The notes: generated from the letters alone by a model not told the origin. A stretch of 64,000 bases of DNA from M0108 sp963841065 (GCA_963841065.1 CAWJBI010000042.1:140211-204210), one strand, 5' to 3'; counted from the stretch's first letter, positions 45,632-54,467 are shown. Program-made: numbers and translations.

Positions 45632-46566
45632 GCTTGACTCCTGTGACAGGGCGAGACCAGAGAGACCGGAGCCACCCATCGCAGGACCTTCGGGCGGCCC
45701 TGGCCCGTGCGCGGGAGATCGCGAGGCAATCTGTCGCCTCGGCCAGGCGCGCGTTACCCGCGGCGCAGCGCCCGCCGCGCGCCTGGCTGCTCTGGGTCCT
45801 CTCGGCGCCGCTGCTGATCGGCGCGGTCAGCGCCTTGGGGGCGGGGCGATTCTCGGGCTTCCTCGGCGATGCCCTGGGCTGGGCCCTGATCGCCGGGGCG
45901 GCTGTGCTCACCCGGCGAGGCGTCGCCGACCAGGGCGCCGAGCGGGAAAGGCGCTTCTCCCGGGGCTGGCGGCTGCCGCTCAAGAACCTGGCGGCAGCGG
46001 CCCTGGGGCTCGGCACCGCGGTCGCGGCGATCGCCGGGGCCGGACACGCCGTCCCGGTCGGCATCGCCTTCGGAGCCATCGCCGTGCTCGGCTATCACCT
46101 CGCCTATGGTCTGGAGCCACTGCGCGTGGGCGGGCGCCTTCCCGCCAGCGACAAGGAGGCCCGCGCCTTGGCCGATGCCCTGGCGGAGGCCGAGGGCCGC
46201 CTGATCAACGTCGAGCGCGCCGCTGCGGCCATCGGCAACCCGGAGCTTAAGGCACGGCTCACCCGCATCGCCGGCCAGGGGCGCGGCATGCTGGAGCAGA
46301 TCGCCGAGCGCCCGTCGGACCTCAGGCGTGCCCGGCGCTTCCTGACGGTGTTCCTGGAGGGCACCGAACAGGTCAGCGACGGCTATGTCCGCACCCATCA
46401 CCATGCCGCCTCCCCGGAGCTGGAGCAGAGCTTCCGCAACGTCCTGGTGAGCATCGAGGACCAGTTCATCCGCCAGCGGGAGCGCCTGCGCCAGACCGAC
46501 GTGCTCGACCTCGACGTGCAGATCGAGGTGCTGAAGAAGCAGTTGGAGCAGGAAGGGCTCCGTTGA
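45628..46566 (+). CDS. xpaC: XpaC-like protein (5-bromo-4-chloroindolyl phosphate hydrolysis family)
   Basis: A 312-residue protein with an N-terminal basic region, hydrophobic segments (WLLWVLSAPLLIGAVSAL, LAAAALGLGTAVAAIAGAG, VGIAFGAIAVLGYHLAYG) and a C-terminal cytoplasmic helical domain (AEAEGRLINVERAAAAIGNP, RRARRFLTVFLEGTEQVSDG, FIRQRERLRQTDVLDLDVQI). The C-terminal part ending in DVLDLDVQIEVLKKQLEQEG is typical of XpaC proteins, which nearly always sit before telA. Together they are linked to toxic-anion resistance; the molecular role is unresolved. Confidence 0.85.
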   Translation: MSLTPVTGRDQRDRSHPSQDLRAALARAREIARQSVASARRALPAAQRPPRAWLLWVLSAPLLIGAVSALGAGRFSGFLGDALGWALIAGAAVLTRRGVADQGAERERRFSRGWRLPLKNLAAAALGLGTAVAAIAGAGHAVPVGIAFGAIAVLGYHLAYGLEPLRVGGRLPASDKEARALADALAEAEGRLINVERAAAAIGNPELKARLTRIAGQGRGMLEQIAERPSDLRRARRFLTVFLEGTEQVSDGYVRTHHHAASPELEQSFRNVLVSIEDQFIRQRERLRQTDVLDLDVQIEVLKKQLEQEGLR

Positions 46567-46625
46567 CGGCCTCGGGGCCCGCGACCCATGGCACACAGAT
46601 TCGATTTCCGATCAGGAGTCCGCCC

Positions 46626-47747
46626 ATGACCGAGTCAGAGATCCATTCCCTGGAGCGGGTAGCCGCCCCGGCGCCCGCCCGCGACATCGTCCCCCTGACC
46701 GAGGCGAGCCCCCCCGAACAGGCCGAGATCCGGTCCCTGCTGGCCGAGATCGACCTCACCGACTCCAGCTCCGTCGTGCACTTCGGGGTCAAGGCCCAGC
46801 AACAGCTCACCCAGGTCTCGGATCAGATGCTGGAGGGGGTGCGGGCCAAGGACACCGGAGGGGCCGGGGGGGCGCTCAGCGAGATGGTCGGCACCCTGCG
46901 GGGATTCAATGTCGAGGCCCTGGACCCCAACGCCAAGCCCGGCTTTCTCGCCCGGCTCTTCGGGGCCGGCAAGCCCATCGTCAAGTTCCTGCAGCAATAC
47001 GAGGAGGTGCGGGACCACATCGACCGCATCAGCCTGGACCTGGAGCGCCACAAGACCCGGCTGCTCACCGACGTGACCTCCCTGGACAGGCTCTACGACG
47101 CCAACCTGAGCTACTTCCGGGAGCTGGAGCACTACATCGCCGCCGGTGAGGCCAAGCTCGCCGAGCTGGACCGGGAGACCATCCCGGCGCTGGCCGCCCG
47201 GGTCGAGTCCGAGGCCGACATGGTCCAGGCCCAGAACCTGCGGGACCTGCGCGGTGCCCGGGACGACCTCGAACGGCGCGTCCATGACCTGCGCCTCACC
47301 CGCCAGGTGGCCATGCAGGCCCTGCCCAGCATCCGGCTGGTGCAGGAGAACGACAAGGGTCTGGTCAACAAGATCAACTCCACCCTGGTCAATACCGTGC
47401 CCCTGTGGCGCCAGCAGCTCGCCCAGGCGGTCACCATCTACCGCTCGGGCCGCGCCGCCGAGACGGTGCGCGCCGCCACCGATCTCACCAACGATCTGCT
47501 GCGGGCCAACGCGGAGAACCTGAAGCAGGCCAACGCCGAGGCCCGCCGCCAGATCGAGCGCGGCGTCTTCGACATCGAGACCGTCAAGGCTGCCAACCAG
47601 GCCCTGATCGAGACCATCGAGGAGAGCTTGAGGATCGCCGACGAGGGCAAGCGGGCCCGCGCCGCGGCGGGTGCCGAGCTGCAGCAGATGGAGGCGGGGC
47701 TGCGTCGCACCCTGGCCGCGGCCAGTGCCCACACCAGCGGGGGCTAG
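46626..47747 (+). CDS. telA: TelA-family toxic anion resistance protein
   Basis: A 373-residue, almost wholly helical protein of the TelA/KlaA family, associated with resistance to tellurite and some antimicrobials. Typical segments: FLARLFGAGKPIVKFLQQYE, HIDRISLDLERHKTRLLTDV, LDRLYDANLSYFRELEHYI, IRLVQENDKGLVNKINSTL, VNTVPLWRQQLAQAVTIYR. The start at 46626 (MTESEIHSL) follows xpaC by 59 bases. Intact. Confidence 0.92.
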   Translation: MTESEIHSLERVAAPAPARDIVPLTEASPPEQAEIRSLLAEIDLTDSSSVVHFGVKAQQQLTQVSDQMLEGVRAKDTGGAGGALSEMVGTLRGFNVEALDPNAKPGFLARLFGAGKPIVKFLQQYEEVRDHIDRISLDLERHKTRLLTDVTSLDRLYDANLSYFRELEHYIAAGEAKLAELDRETIPALAARVESEADMVQAQNLRDLRGARDDLERRVHDLRLTRQVAMQALPSIRLVQENDKGLVNKINSTLVNTVPLWRQQLAQAVTIYRSGRAAETVRAATDLTNDLLRANAENLKQANAEARRQIERGVFDIETVKAANQALIETIEESLRIADEGKRARAAAGAELQQMEAGLRRTLAAASAHTSGG

Positions 47748-48104
47748 ACGACCGAGCGGACTAAGTCACGTGGCAGGAAGGCGGCGAAAAATATGGATAG
47801 CTCCGCGCCTGTTCCCGTCCATGCACCTGTCGGCGTTGCCGGCTCGGTCCATCCTCAAAGCCAGTAACTACCGATGACTGGGTGCGGCACATAATGGCCG
47901 GATACCGCCCGCTGCTTCAGGGATCAGGCAGCCCACGTCGGCGGAACCTTCAAGGTCGGCTCCACCCGTTACCTTTGCACCTCGCCTGCTTTCGTGCCTA
48001 CGCATGGACTCGTCTGTTACCAGCCGCGCCGCAAGGCTCGATACTGGGCTTGTGGCACACGATTACCCAGGCGGGACTCACACCCGCTAGAACACGCGGC
48101 ACTG
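47748..48104. other. Gap before the radical-SAM remnant
   Basis: About 360 bases with stops in all frames. It may contain more decayed sequence of the neighbouring remnant but I cannot support any block. Confidence 0.4.
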
Positions 48105-48305
48105 CCAGGCCGCACTGTCCCAGACTCGCCAGCCTCGCGGCGGAGATCCCCGGCGAGCCGGTGACCCTCGCATAGATCATGCGGGCCGCCCTCGACAGCG
48201 GTGCGCGTACGATCGCGTACACCCCCACCACCACCTTCTACGATCTGGCGGCAGATGCGGCATGACTGGCGAAGGCGCAGGGGCTGAAGAACGTCTTCGT
48301 CGCCA
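48105..48305 (+). pseudogene. Remnant of an AmmeMemoRadiSam-type radical-SAM protein
   Basis: Three blocks in changing frames match the middle of these proteins: LAAEIPGEPVTLA followed by a TAG (about 48135-48176), IMRAALDSGARTIAYT (48178-48225), and LAKAQGLKNVFV (about 48266-48301). The intervening YTEPTIFYD block is damaged. The Cys motif and both ends are absent. This is real decay, not a single indel. Confidence 0.5.
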
Positions 48306-48394
48306 GGTCTTCGCTTACCTGGAGGCGATGTTCCGCCTGGAGGGCGAGATCAGGTACCTGCTCGACGGGCACAGGGTTGCCTATTCCACGCATA

Positions 48395-48957
48395 CTGGAC
48401 ACCCATTCCAGCGCAAGCTGGACACCCGTTCCACGCCAACCTGGACAGTCGGAGCGAAGCGACGCGCGGGGTGGATGCTGTTTACGCTGGGGTGGGTTCC
48501 TCCGTCAATCTGGGTTGGATTTTGCGCAGGGATTCCCCGGCGAGGTTGAGGGGATGGGCGTGGTGGACCAGACGGTCGAGGATGGCGTCGGCCAGGGTCG
48601 GATCGCCCAGGGCGTCGTGCCAGTGGGCCACCGGTAACTGGCTGGTGACCAGGGTCGAGCGGGTCTGATAACGCTCGTCGAGCAGTTCGAGTAAGTCCCG
48701 GCGGCGTTCGCCGTCGAGGATGGCCAGCCCCCAGTCGTCGAGGATCAGGACATCGACCTTGGCCAGGGCGGCCATGAGCTTGAGGAAGCGCCCGTCGGCG
48801 TGGGCGATGGTCAGTTCCTCCAACAGGCGGGGCAGGCGCTGGTACAGGGCGGTGTAGCCCTGACGGCAGGCGGCATTGGCCAGGGCGCAGGCAAGATAGG
48901 TCTTGCCCACACCGGTGGGACCGGTGATGAGGATGCTCTGATGGCCGCGCTTCCTCT
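48395..48957 (-). mobile_element. Fragment of an IS21-family element (right end plus part of istB)
   Basis: The end carries 23-bp direct repeats beginning CTGGACACCC at 48395 and 48418 and CTGGACA at 48441, the spacing expected for IS21 transposase-binding repeats. The istB fragment lies inside. The other end is missing; sequence changes abruptly near 48957. Confidence 0.65.
48482..48957 (-). pseudogene. istB: IstB-like ATPase, N-terminally truncated
   Basis: IstB is the AAA+ helper ATPase of IS21 transposition. Walker A GPTGVGKTYLACALANA begins near 48925, the Walker B is VDVLILDDWGLAIL, and sensor and arginine motifs follow (RSTLVTSQLPVAHWHDAL, DAILDRLVHHAHPLNLAGES). The frame starts inside RGHQSILITG near 48957; about 90 N-terminal residues are missing. 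It differs clearly in sequence from the istB at 50458-51204, so it came from a different element. Confidence 0.82.
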
Positions 48958-49147
48958 ATCTGGTGGGCAATCTCCGGGCTGACCTCGAGGCTGCTCCATT
49001 CGTCCGAGCCATCCGGGACCCGTTCGGAGAGATCAGGGCGAACATACTCCAAGACCGAACGGTGAAACGGAGCGTGCAACTCGACGTCCACGCTTTCCAA
49101 CAGGCCGAGTACCAAGAACTGACGATCCGGAGCCCATAGTCGGGGCG

Positions 49148-49819
49148 GTGCAGACCTTTGGGGACGCGGCGGTCACCAACGGGGCGGCGAACGGTGTCTT
49201 GCAGCTCGGCGGTGGGGCCGCTTGGCTGGGCACTGTCATGGTCTGGGTCATGTGGGCCTACACCCTCTATACGGTGGCCATGATCCTCATCAAGCTGATC
49301 TGGACGTGCGAGCAGGCCGAATTCGAGCTGGGGGCCAAGCGCGAACTCAAGGCGTGTCACAAGGTCGGCGGCTACTGTAAGAAAAAGGTCCTCGGCTAGT
49401 GCATCGAGAAGCGTGATGCTTACTGCTGCTTCAATACCCCGTTGGCGCGCATCTTAAACGAGCAGATCCGTCCGCAACTCGGGCGCGACTGGGGGGACGC
49501 CAAACATCCGAACTGTGCGGGGATCGACGTGCAGGACTTTTCCCGGATCGATTGGAGCCAGGTCAACCTCGACGAGTGGCTGGCGATCCTGTTTGAGACC
49601 GGCCACTTCCCGACCGCCGCGACGCTGAACATCGAGGATCTGACCGGCAGCGGCAGCCTGCTGGCCGGGGGAGAAGCCCGGCCGAATGCCAGCGCCCGCA
49701 CCCTGGAGCGCACCGACGGGCTCGATGCCGAGCAGCAGCGCACGGACGCCGAGGCGGAGTTGTGGCCGGGTGCGTTGACCAATCTACCCACCGAAGCCCT
49801 GCCTGCGGGGGCCCCGTGA
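49148..49819 (+). pseudogene. traN: C-terminal remnant of the conjugation protein TraN, with an in-frame stop
   Basis: TraN stabilises mating pairs in F-type conjugation. The visible part starts in ANGVLQLGGGAAWLGTVMVW and contains IWTCEQAEFELGAKRELKAC and VGGYCKKKVLG. A TAG at 49397-49399 then interrupts it, and the same frame resumes CIEKRDAYCCFNTPLARIL. It ends SLLAGGEARPNAS and on to 49819. The Cys-rich C-terminal pattern is typical of TraN from integrative elements. The first two thirds of the protein are missing. Confidence 0.75.
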
Positions 49820-49974
49820 TTGACCAGGCCATGAGCAAGCGCCTGCCGGAGGGGGTGTTCCTCTATCCGGTGCCTGGCAACCCGGTGGCGCTGGGCAAGG
49901 ACCTGGGTTTCCTCCAGTCCCCTCTGATCCTCAACCGCGGCGCGTCACTCGCCTTCGTCAAGCCCGGAGCCTGA
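49816..49974 (+). CDS. Small protein following traN, conjugation-associated by position
   Basis: A 52-residue frame starting with a GTG that overlaps the traN stop (GTGA). It reads MIDQAMSKRLPEGVFLYPVP and ends LNRGASLAFVKPGA. I do not recognise the family. It has no membrane segment. It is probably the remaining part of a transfer-region gene. Confidence 0.45.
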   Translation: MIDQAMSKRLPEGVFLYPVPGNPVALGKDLGFLQSPLILNRGASLAFVKPGA

Positions 49975-49977
49975 TCC

Positions 49978-50305
49978 ATGAACCCATCTCCGTCCTCTGC
50001 CCTGGTCTCCGACGCCCTCGTGGGGATCGCCGAGCGTTGGCTCACCGAGCAACGCCGCGCCCGGCGCTGGGCCGGGATCTGGCGCGGTGTCGTGGCCTTC
50101 TACTTCGGGCTGTTCCTGGCGCTCTATCTGGCGTCGAGTTGGGACAGCCTGTGGTTCTCCCGCGGCCCGCACGCAGCCCTGGTGAAGCTGGAGGGACCCA
50201 TCGGTGCCCAAGCCACCGCCAGCGCCAAGCATGCCCTCAAGGCCCTGCGTTCCGCCTTCGACAACGCCAACGTCAAGGCTGTGCTGCTCGACATCGACAG
50301 CCCCG
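49978..50305 (+). pseudogene. sppA: SppA-like (S49) signal peptide peptidase, cut off by the IS21 element
   Basis: The first ~109 residues of an S49 peptidase: an N-terminal basic segment, a membrane helix (GVVAFYFGLFLALYLASSW), then HAALVKLEGPIGAQATASA and NVKAVLLDIDSP. In this family DSP is followed by the GG-x-V/S substrate-binding strand, but here the IS21 element begins at 50306 and the frame ends in VSAPA (TGA at 50320). The rest of sppA is not found beyond the other IS end. It is adjacent to traN remnants; S49 proteases occur in some integrative conjugative elements. Confidence 0.75.
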
Positions 50306-50457
50306 TGTCGGCGCCAGCGTGAAAGTGGCTCAGAACAGCCGACGGAAAACTGGACCGATTGGGGCCCGAGGGTGGGGTTGAGGTGGCGCAAGAGACGGGC
50401 AGCGCCGGTCGCTCGGGGCGACCGGCGGCGGTCAAGGGTGAGGGGGACGAGTGCGAA

Positions 50458-51204
50458 TCAGGTTTCGATGTGGTCGCGCATGCGATAGCTGCGCGCCTCG
50501 ATGACGACAGACTCGGCGTGGTGGAGCAGGCGGTCGAGTAAGGCGGAGGTCAGGGTGCTGTCGTTGTTGAAGACCTCCGGCCACTGCTTGAAGGCGCGGT
50601 TGGTGGTGATGACGGTGGAGCCGCGCTCGTAGCGTTGACTGATGACCTGGAACAGGGCATCGGCGCCGAACTTGTCGATCGGCAGATAGCCGAGTTCATC
50701 GACCACGAGCAGTGTCGGTTTGAGCAGGCGCGCCAGCTCGCGCTTGATGCCGCCGGTGGCCTGGGCGGCGGCCAGGGTATTGACGATATCGACGGCGCTG
50801 GTAAACAGGGCCGTGTGACCCTGGAGGCAGGCGGTGTGGGCCAGGGCGATGGCCAGGTGGGTCTTGCCCACGCCGACCCCGCCGAGCAGGACGACGTTGC
50901 CGTGCTGGGGGAGGAAGTCCAGGCGGAACAGCTGCTGGATCTGGGCGCGGTTGATCTTCTTCGGCCAGCTCCAATCGAACCCGTCGAGGGTCTTGATACC
51001 CGGCAGGCGGGCGGCCTTCAGGCGGCGGCGCACGAGGGCCTCGTCACGGCGGGCCGCCTCCCCGGCCACCAGTTGTTGAAGAAAGCGGCCATGGGTCCAG
51101 GACTCGCGTGCCGCTTGTTCCGCCAAGGCCGGATAGTGTTGGAGGATGTAGTGCAGCTGCAGGCGTTGCAGCTGCTGGGCGAGGACCTGGTCAACGGCGG
51201 TCAT
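50458..51204 (-). CDS. istB: IstB, IS21-family helper ATPase
   Basis: A 248-residue AAA+ protein that assembles with IstA for transposition. It starts MTAVDQVLAQQLQRLQLHYI; Walker A is LLGGVGVGKTHLAIALAHTA, Walker B is PTLLVVDELGYLPID, and sensor region GSTVITTNRAFKQWPEVF and LDRLLHHAESVVIEA follow. The start at 51204 overlaps the end of istA (51191), as usual. Intact. Confidence 0.95.
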   Translation of the reverse strand: MTAVDQVLAQQLQRLQLHYILQHYPALAEQAARESWTHGRFLQQLVAGEAARRDEALVRRRLKAARLPGIKTLDGFDWSWPKKINRAQIQQLFRLDFLPQHGNVVLLGGVGVGKTHLAIALAHTACLQGHTALFTSAVDIVNTLAAAQATGGIKRELARLLKPTLLVVDELGYLPIDKFGADALFQVISQRYERGSTVITTNRAFKQWPEVFNNDSTLTSALLDRLLHHAESVVIEARSYRMRDHIET

Positions 51205-52674
51205 GGCTGTCGCCCTCCTCGCCGGGGATCGCGTAGAGCGACAGATCCGCCGGCGGCAGGTCCAGCTCCAAGACATCCTGGCGGCGCATCAAGACCAGCG
51301 CGCTGGGTTGGGGGAGTTGGCGCCCGCGGGCCTGGATCAGGTGGGCGATGTACTCGCTGCTGAAGGCCGCGAAGTCGAGGGCATCGGCCATCGCCCGGGC
51401 GACCGTCTCGGTTCCGTGGATATCGGCCAGGGCGAGGATCTTGCGCACATGGGACAGGGCATTGCCGCGCCGCTCCAGCAAGCCCTCGTGGTACTTGGGC
51501 GCCTGCGGGCAGAGGGCGAGGAAGCGCGCGAGCACGTGGGCATCCTGGGCGTGGCGGCGTTGCGCCACCAGCGCCTTGGCATGATCCGGATCGGCGATGT
51601 CGCGGTGGCGCTCCCAGCAGCGGACATGGCGGGCGATCAGGTCCTGGTCGTGGTACAGGCACAGATGCTCGGGGTAGGCCTTCAGCGTCAGTTGGGCGCC
51701 GGCGAAGCGGGCCGGGACGGAATAGCGGTTGGCCTCGAAGGTCACCCGGAACTGGCGATCGGCGCGCACCGCCAGGACCCGAGCGACATCGTAGCGGCGG
51801 GGATTGACCGGCTGCAGGTGGGGGCGCTCCTCGGCCCACAGATCCACCGGCCGGCGCTGGGTTTCGCGGTGCAGCCGGACATTGGCCACGCGTCTCCAGC
51901 CACACCCGCACCGCCGGGTTGAGGGCGGCGAAGTCCGGCAGCTCCTGGCCGTTGAGGAAGTTGGCCTTCACATAGCCCACGGCGCGCTCCACGCGCCCCT
52001 TCTCGTTGCCCTTGGCGACGTTGCAGGCCACCACCTCGAAGCCGTAGTGACGGGCGAAATCCAGATAGCGGGGATTGAACTGGGGCGGCTCGCCGCGCAC
52101 GTGAGCGAGCACCGCCGTGCGCAGGTTATCGACCATGATCTTGCGCGGAACGCCCAAGGCGTCGAAGGCATGGATGTGGGCCTCCAGGAAGTGCTCCATG
52201 CTCTGGGACAGGGTGAACTCCACATAGAGTTTGCGGCTGTAGGCCAGCACCATGACGAAGAACGACAGTCGCCGGCGCGTCTCCCCCACGGCGATGCTGC
52301 CCCACTCCCCCCAGTCCACCTGAGCCACCTCGCCGGGGGCGAAGGCCAGGGTCAGGAAGGCCTCGCGCGGGCGCGGGCGGATGCGCCGGACGTAGTCCTT
52401 GACGATGCTCACGCCCCCGTCATAGCCCGCCTCGCACAGGCGCTGAAAGACCTGCTGGGCGCTGAGCGGATGGGCATCGAGCCAAGCCGACGATGCGTCC
52501 CTTGAAGGGGTCGAGCTTGCTGGGGCGGGGCACGGCGGCGCGCGGGGCATAGGGGCGGGCGCGCCAGCGGCGCACGGTCTTGACGTTCAGCCCCAGATCC
52601 CGGGCCACTTGGCGCACGCCCAGGTGTTTGGCCAAGCCGTCGCGGATCGCGCACCAGGTCGCGTAGTCGATCAT
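51191..52674 (-). pseudogene. istA: IstA transposase (IS21 family), two frameshifts as given
   Basis: The N-terminal HTH starts MIDYATWCAIRDGLAKHLG and VRQVARDLGLNVKTVRRW. The DDE catalytic core has Asp in VAQVDWGEWGSIAVGE, Asp in PRKIMVDNLRTAVLAHV and Glu in NVAKGNEKGRVERAVGYVK. The C-terminal part (RQFRVTFEANRYSVPARFA and onwards) is in a third frame. Frame changes are needed near 52485 and 51893. Rebuilt length ~494 residues, normal for IstA. As given the element could not move by itself. Confidence 0.9.
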
Positions 52675-53036
52675 GGCCGTGCCCCCAGGGTCGCGCGCAT
52701 CCGCGCCAGGGACAGCGCCGCCGTGGCCGTACCGGGCAGGCTCAGGACCTGATAGAGCGGCGGGTCGTAGGCGATCAGGTCCAAGGCGAGCAGATCGCGC
52801 CGTGCCTGGGCCAGCCGCGCGGGCGTCAGGCGCAGGCGCTGCGCCAGCGTCGGGTCGCTGTAATAGCTCAGGCCGTGGACATCGGCCACGCCGAGCAGAA
52901 ACAGGTACAGCGCCCAGGCGCACACGTCGGCACGCTCGATGTAGTGCTCGCGCACCAGGCGATGGTCGAGCCAACTGAAGTGCTCGGGGACCTGGCGCAG
53001 CCGCTCGGGATTCAAAACTCGCTTAAGTATGGACAT
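52671..53036 (-). CDS. IS21 passenger gene 1: helix-turn-helix-like protein
   Basis: A 121-residue protein starting MSILKRVLNPERLRQVPEHF. It contains LDHRLVREHYIERADVCAWALY and a putative winged-helix (SDPTLAQRLRLTPARLAQAR), ending RATLGARP. Its stop overlaps the istA start (52671-52674), so it is translated with the transposase. It may be a regulator of transposition; this is inferred from the HTH look and the position. It is not part of the standard IS21 gene set. Confidence 0.7.
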   Translation of the reverse strand: MSILKRVLNPERLRQVPEHFSWLDHRLVREHYIERADVCAWALYLFLLGVADVHGLSYYSDPTLAQRLRLTPARLAQARRDLLALDLIAYDPPLYQVLSLPGTATAALSLARMRATLGARP

Positions 53037-53138
53037 GGTCGCCTCCACAGATGTCGCGGCCCAGTTGTAGCAACCGGGCCCCGGCGCAGGCGATGTCCTC
53101 TTGTAACGCACAGTCCCACAGATGGCCGATTAGGCCAA

Positions 53139-53576
53139 TCAGAACATAGGGTTGAGCAGCCAAGATCTCTTGTAACGGCGACCCCGAGACATCTTGTAAC
53201 GGTGCCTGCGAGCACGGCGGCAACGACCCCAGCGGGGCCGCGACGGCGGGGCGTTACAAGCGACCAGCAAGCCCGACGCCGCCGCCGGGGGCCGCTCGGG
53301 CGAGACGGGCGCCGCCGGGGCGGGGAGCGGCACCCCGCTCTTGCCCCGGCTGTAGCCGGGATGCGCCTGGCGCCACGCCTGGACGCGGGCGACCGCGGCC
53401 GCTCCCCGGTGGTAGTTGCGATTCTCCGGCTTGGCCAACCACTTGGCCTGGCTGGCGCGCTTGCTGGCCGCCCGACAGGCGGGCTGCCCGCAGTAGCGCT
53501 GGTGGCGGGCATTGCGAGGGTCGGGCGTGAAGCTCTCCCCGCAGCTCGCACAGGTCCGCCGTCGTTCTTGCCCCAT
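53139..53576 (-). CDS. IS21 passenger gene 2: Cys-rich zinc-finger-like protein
   Basis: A 145-residue basic protein starting MGQERRRTCASCGESFTPDP. Its RNARHQRYCGQPACRAASK gives four cysteines in two C-x2-C/C-x4-C pairs (CASC, CGQPAC), a likely zinc finger, followed by ASQAKWLAKPENRNYHRG. The second half is Pro/Arg-rich and low-complexity. The family recurs beside transposases, but I cannot name it with certainty. It lies nearest to the right end of the element. Confidence 0.65.
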   Translation of the reverse strand: MGQERRRTCASCGESFTPDPRNARHQRYCGQPACRAASKRASQAKWLAKPENRNYHRGAAAVARVQAWRQAHPGYSRGKSGVPLPAPAAPVSPERPPAAASGLLVACNAPPSRPRWGRCRRARRHRYKMSRGRRYKRSWLLNPMF

Positions 53577-53753
53577 GTCGTGTCCCCCGCCAGATCGCCG
53601 ATCTGGCTTGAGGACACTCCAGGAAGAACACCGAAGAAAACCCCACCAGAGAAGAAGACGCCAGGTCGATATCGTTCCGAGGAGGAAGAAGACGGGCAGG
53701 AAGGGCCAGTTTCACCCCGGCAGATTTAGGCCAGTTTCAGGTCGGCCGCGACA

Positions 53754-54152
53754 CATGTATGGGGTGCTACTCGCGTTCGTCGTGATCGTGGTCTGGGAGC
53801 AGTATTCCGAGTCGCGTATGAACACTCGCCTTGGCGCTGGCTTGCTCCTGCGTCTGCCCTTGCTTTCTGTTGCTCATGTATAACCTGACCTGTTGCATGG
53901 TGATCGACTTGCCAGACATTCGCGCGCCTTATTGTTGCGAAAATGTCCGCTACCCTAGCCTCGAAAGGCGGCCAAGATAGTTGTCGTCAACCGGCCAAGT
54001 TAATTGTCACCAAACACCTCGCCAGTCAACCTGGCATTGGAGGCCATTTGGCAAGGCGTTCAAGGATTGTCACCCACCTCGCTTCGCCAACAGGTTCTCT
54101 ACGGAGAGCTGATCGGGAAGCTCAACGAACTCGAACGGTTGCGGGCCGCGCA
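53754..54152. other. Remnant of another IS21-type end and flanking debris
   Basis: Two 16-bp near-identical motifs, GGCCAAGATAGTTGTC (53970-53985) and GGCCAAGTTAATTGTC (53993-54008), start 23 bp apart, the same period as in the IS21 fragment at 48395. At 54071-54150 a frame reads VLYGELIGKLNELERLRAA, probably transposon debris. No intact gene. Confidence 0.45.
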
Positions 54153-54191
54153 TAAAAAACCGCCAGAACGATGATTACCATTCAGGCGGTT
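54153..54191 (-). terminator. Rho-independent terminator of the 44-aa membrane protein gene
   Basis: On the minus strand AACCGCC pairs with GGCGGTT (plus-strand arms 54158-54164 and 54185-54191), with additional GAA/TTC pairing inside, followed by a run of six T (plus-strand A at 54153-54158). Confidence 0.75.
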
Positions 54192-54262
54192 GGAGGGCAG
54201 GGAGCCCGTCGGGGTATCGTGACTACCCAGAGGGCTTCAGTTAGTGGATTGGGAACGGGCGA

Positions 54263-54397
54263 CTAACAGGCCCCGCACCCACGCATACGGCGATGCAGTT
54301 CCGATAGCTTCTCGTTACCGCGCTCTATGGCGATCATAAGGCCAGCCACCACGAAGGTGAGCACAAAGCCACCGAGAGTCAAAGTGTCAAAGTTCAT
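54263..54397 (-). CDS. 44-residue single-helix membrane protein
   Basis: Reads MNFDTLTLGGFVLTFVVAGL, then MIAIERGNEKLSELHRRMRG and the Cys-bearing end CGAC. Residues ~8-24 form one membrane helix, followed by a charged amphipathic helix. The ATG at 54397 has AGGAG 8 bases upstream; another ATG at 54406 would add three residues (MNH). A sigma70-type promoter (54468-54496) and a T-tailed terminator (54153-54191) frame it, so this is a complete one-gene transcription unit. I know no family. The pattern, a short helix plus amphipathic tail, is that of small regulatory or stress membrane proteins. Confidence 0.7.
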   Translation of the reverse strand: MNFDTLTLGGFVLTFVVAGLMIAIERGNEKLSELHRRMRGCGAC

Positions 54398-54467
54398 GTG
54401 ATTCATCTCCTAAAATTTCCGCCTGAAGAAAGGGTTACCTAACGACATCTTCATTGGGACTGACTAC

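Larger units (their letters stand above)
50306..53753 (-). mobile_element. IS21-family element carrying two passenger genes
   Basis: The ends are TGTCGGCGCCAGCGTGAAAG (from 50306) and, on the other strand from 53753, TGTCGCGGCCGACCTGAAAC. They begin with the TG typical of IS21 and are followed by repeated TGAAA-x-TGGC motifs (at the right end, GGCCAGTTTCA at 53704 and again at 53729). Inside are istA, istB and two further genes on the same strand. The bases outside the two ends do not match, so no target duplication is seen. Confidence 0.75.

Noticed and set aside
48956..49147. Minus-strand stretch reading VLEYVRPDLSERVPDGSDEW as a gene
   Set aside because: It looks protein-like but has no start, no end of its own and no family I recognise; it joins directly to the truncated istB and is probably debris at a rearrangement point.
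50306..53753. Target-site duplication for the IS21 element
   Set aside because: The bases left of 50306 (CCCCG) and right of 53753 (CATGT) do not match.
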